DNA from: Pseudomonas sp. H3(2019)
Lineage (GTDB): Bacteria > Pseudomonadota > Gammaproteobacteria > Pseudomonadales > Pseudomonadaceae
Length of the DNA: 64,000 nucleotides
Assembly: GCF_007713465.1 (NCBI RefSeq)
Contig: NZ_VMSG01000003.1
Coordinates: 242,200 to 306,199, forward strand
Reading direction: 5' to 3'
Shown here: positions 63,672 through 64,000 of the stretch, piece by piece
Layout: each line of letters begins with the position of its first letter
Numbering within the stretch: position 1 is the first letter of the stretch
The notes under the pieces: model-generated
Database searches by the model: none
Told to the model about the DNA's origin: nothing
Seen by the model: only the letters and a program-made list of their open reading frames with translations
Translations under genes and position numbers: made by a program

Positions 63672-63958
63672 ATGAAAATGACTTATTGGCTCAGCGGCGG
63701 CACGGCGCTGGCAGCGGCGGCATCTACAGCGATGGCCCGGACACCCTGGCCCTGTGGCTGTCGAAGATCCTCGGTTTCATTGGCCTGACCCAGGTCAACT
63801 ACATCTATGCCGAAGGCTTGGGAATGGGTGAAGAAAGCCTGGCCAAGGGCCTCAAGCAAGCGCGGCAAAAGATCGATCAGGCGAGTTACTGCGAGGCGTT
63901 TATGGTGTTCTTCAACGCCATGGATGAACTGGAAGCGCGTCTCGCGGGACTGTCATAA
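63672..63958 (+). pseudogene. remnant of an azoreductase-like gene
   Basis: The translation from about 63686 onward contains GGIYSDGPDTL, KILGFIGLTQVNYIYAEGLGMG and KGLKQARQKIDQ. These correspond to the C-terminal third of FMN-dependent NADH-azoreductases (AzoR). The flavin- and substrate-binding N-terminal two thirds are absent, and an ATG two bases after the DsbA-family gene leads into a different, short reading frame (stop near 63784). The tail after ...KIDQA is also unlike AzoR. I read it as a 5'-deleted remnant; recoding of a still-used small protein is possible. Confidence 0.5.
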
Positions 63959-64000
63959 ATTTTGTGTTCGGGCATAACATGTTGCAGAGGTGCATGTATG

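Noticed and set aside
1..64000. CRISPR array, IS element, prophage, tRNA or rRNA genes
   Set aside because: No direct-repeat/spacer series, transposase, integrase, phage structural gene or cloverleaf sequence was seen on either strand.

Overview
The window is about 64 kb of GC-rich bacterial chromosome that looks like the Pseudomonas fluorescens group. The evidence is the protein content (an aceK, hrpA, rnd-ycgL, ycgN, cynRTS, FabH2-type KAS III and LpxO set as found in Pseudomonas), the codon use, and the REP-type palindromes between genes. I see no tRNA, rRNA, IS element, integrase, phage structural gene or CRISPR array. Most of the window is ordinary core and flexible-core sequence. Family names come from recognising motifs and overall sequence, not from a search.

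Layout. 1-4.6 kb: the end of an unknown gene, an alpha/beta hydrolase, periplasmic cyclophilin PpiA, an ABC exporter and a DUF482 acyltransferase-like protein. 4.7-6.7 kb: a minus-strand unit of FabH2-type ketoacyl synthase, ECF sigma factor and zinc-type anti-sigma factor. 6.9-14.6 kb: HrpA helicase, AceK and two convergent EamA exporters. 14.7-18.0 kb: small unknown genes, a GNAT-like protein, the lipid A hydroxylase LpxO and CysK. 18.3-22.8 kb: a MoxR/VWA pair and the 5-oxoprolinase genes pxpABC. 23.0-28.3 kb: a compact siderophore operon (NIS synthetase, MFS exporter, IutA-like receptor) with a possible Fur box. 28.3-34.4 kb: a glutamine amidotransferase, small membrane proteins, an oligopeptidase B-like protease, a cyclic-nucleotide-binding protein, a spermidine-synthase-like protein and an HNH protein. 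34.5-43.6 kb: a two-component system, two paralogous lipoproteins and a tripartite RND efflux pump. 43.7-50.6 kb: an rRNA/tRNA methyltransferase-like protein, a degenerate gluzincin-like protein, YcgN, a nitroreductase, a 2-hydroxyacid dehydrogenase, YcgL, RNase D and a methyltransferase. 50.7-54.1 kb: the cyanate operon cynR/cynTS, a 58-residue membrane protein and an EamA exporter. 54.3-57.9 kb: two LysR regulators, a CHMI-like isomerase and an LtrA protein. 58.0-62.2 kb: a GtrA/GtrB-type surface glycan modification operon. 62.4-64 kb: a DUF1508 protein, a DsbA-family protein and an azoreductase-like remnant.

Links between genes. The siderophore genes form a make-export-import set, likely iron controlled. 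The two-component system is probably the regulator of the neighbouring RND pump and lipoproteins. CynT returns bicarbonate to CynS while CynR controls both. The gtr-type operon should build, flip and transfer a sugar onto a surface polymer. The most interesting regions are the siderophore operon, the unusual RND pump and the gtr-type operon. Several short genes with good ribosome binding sites are easy to miss.
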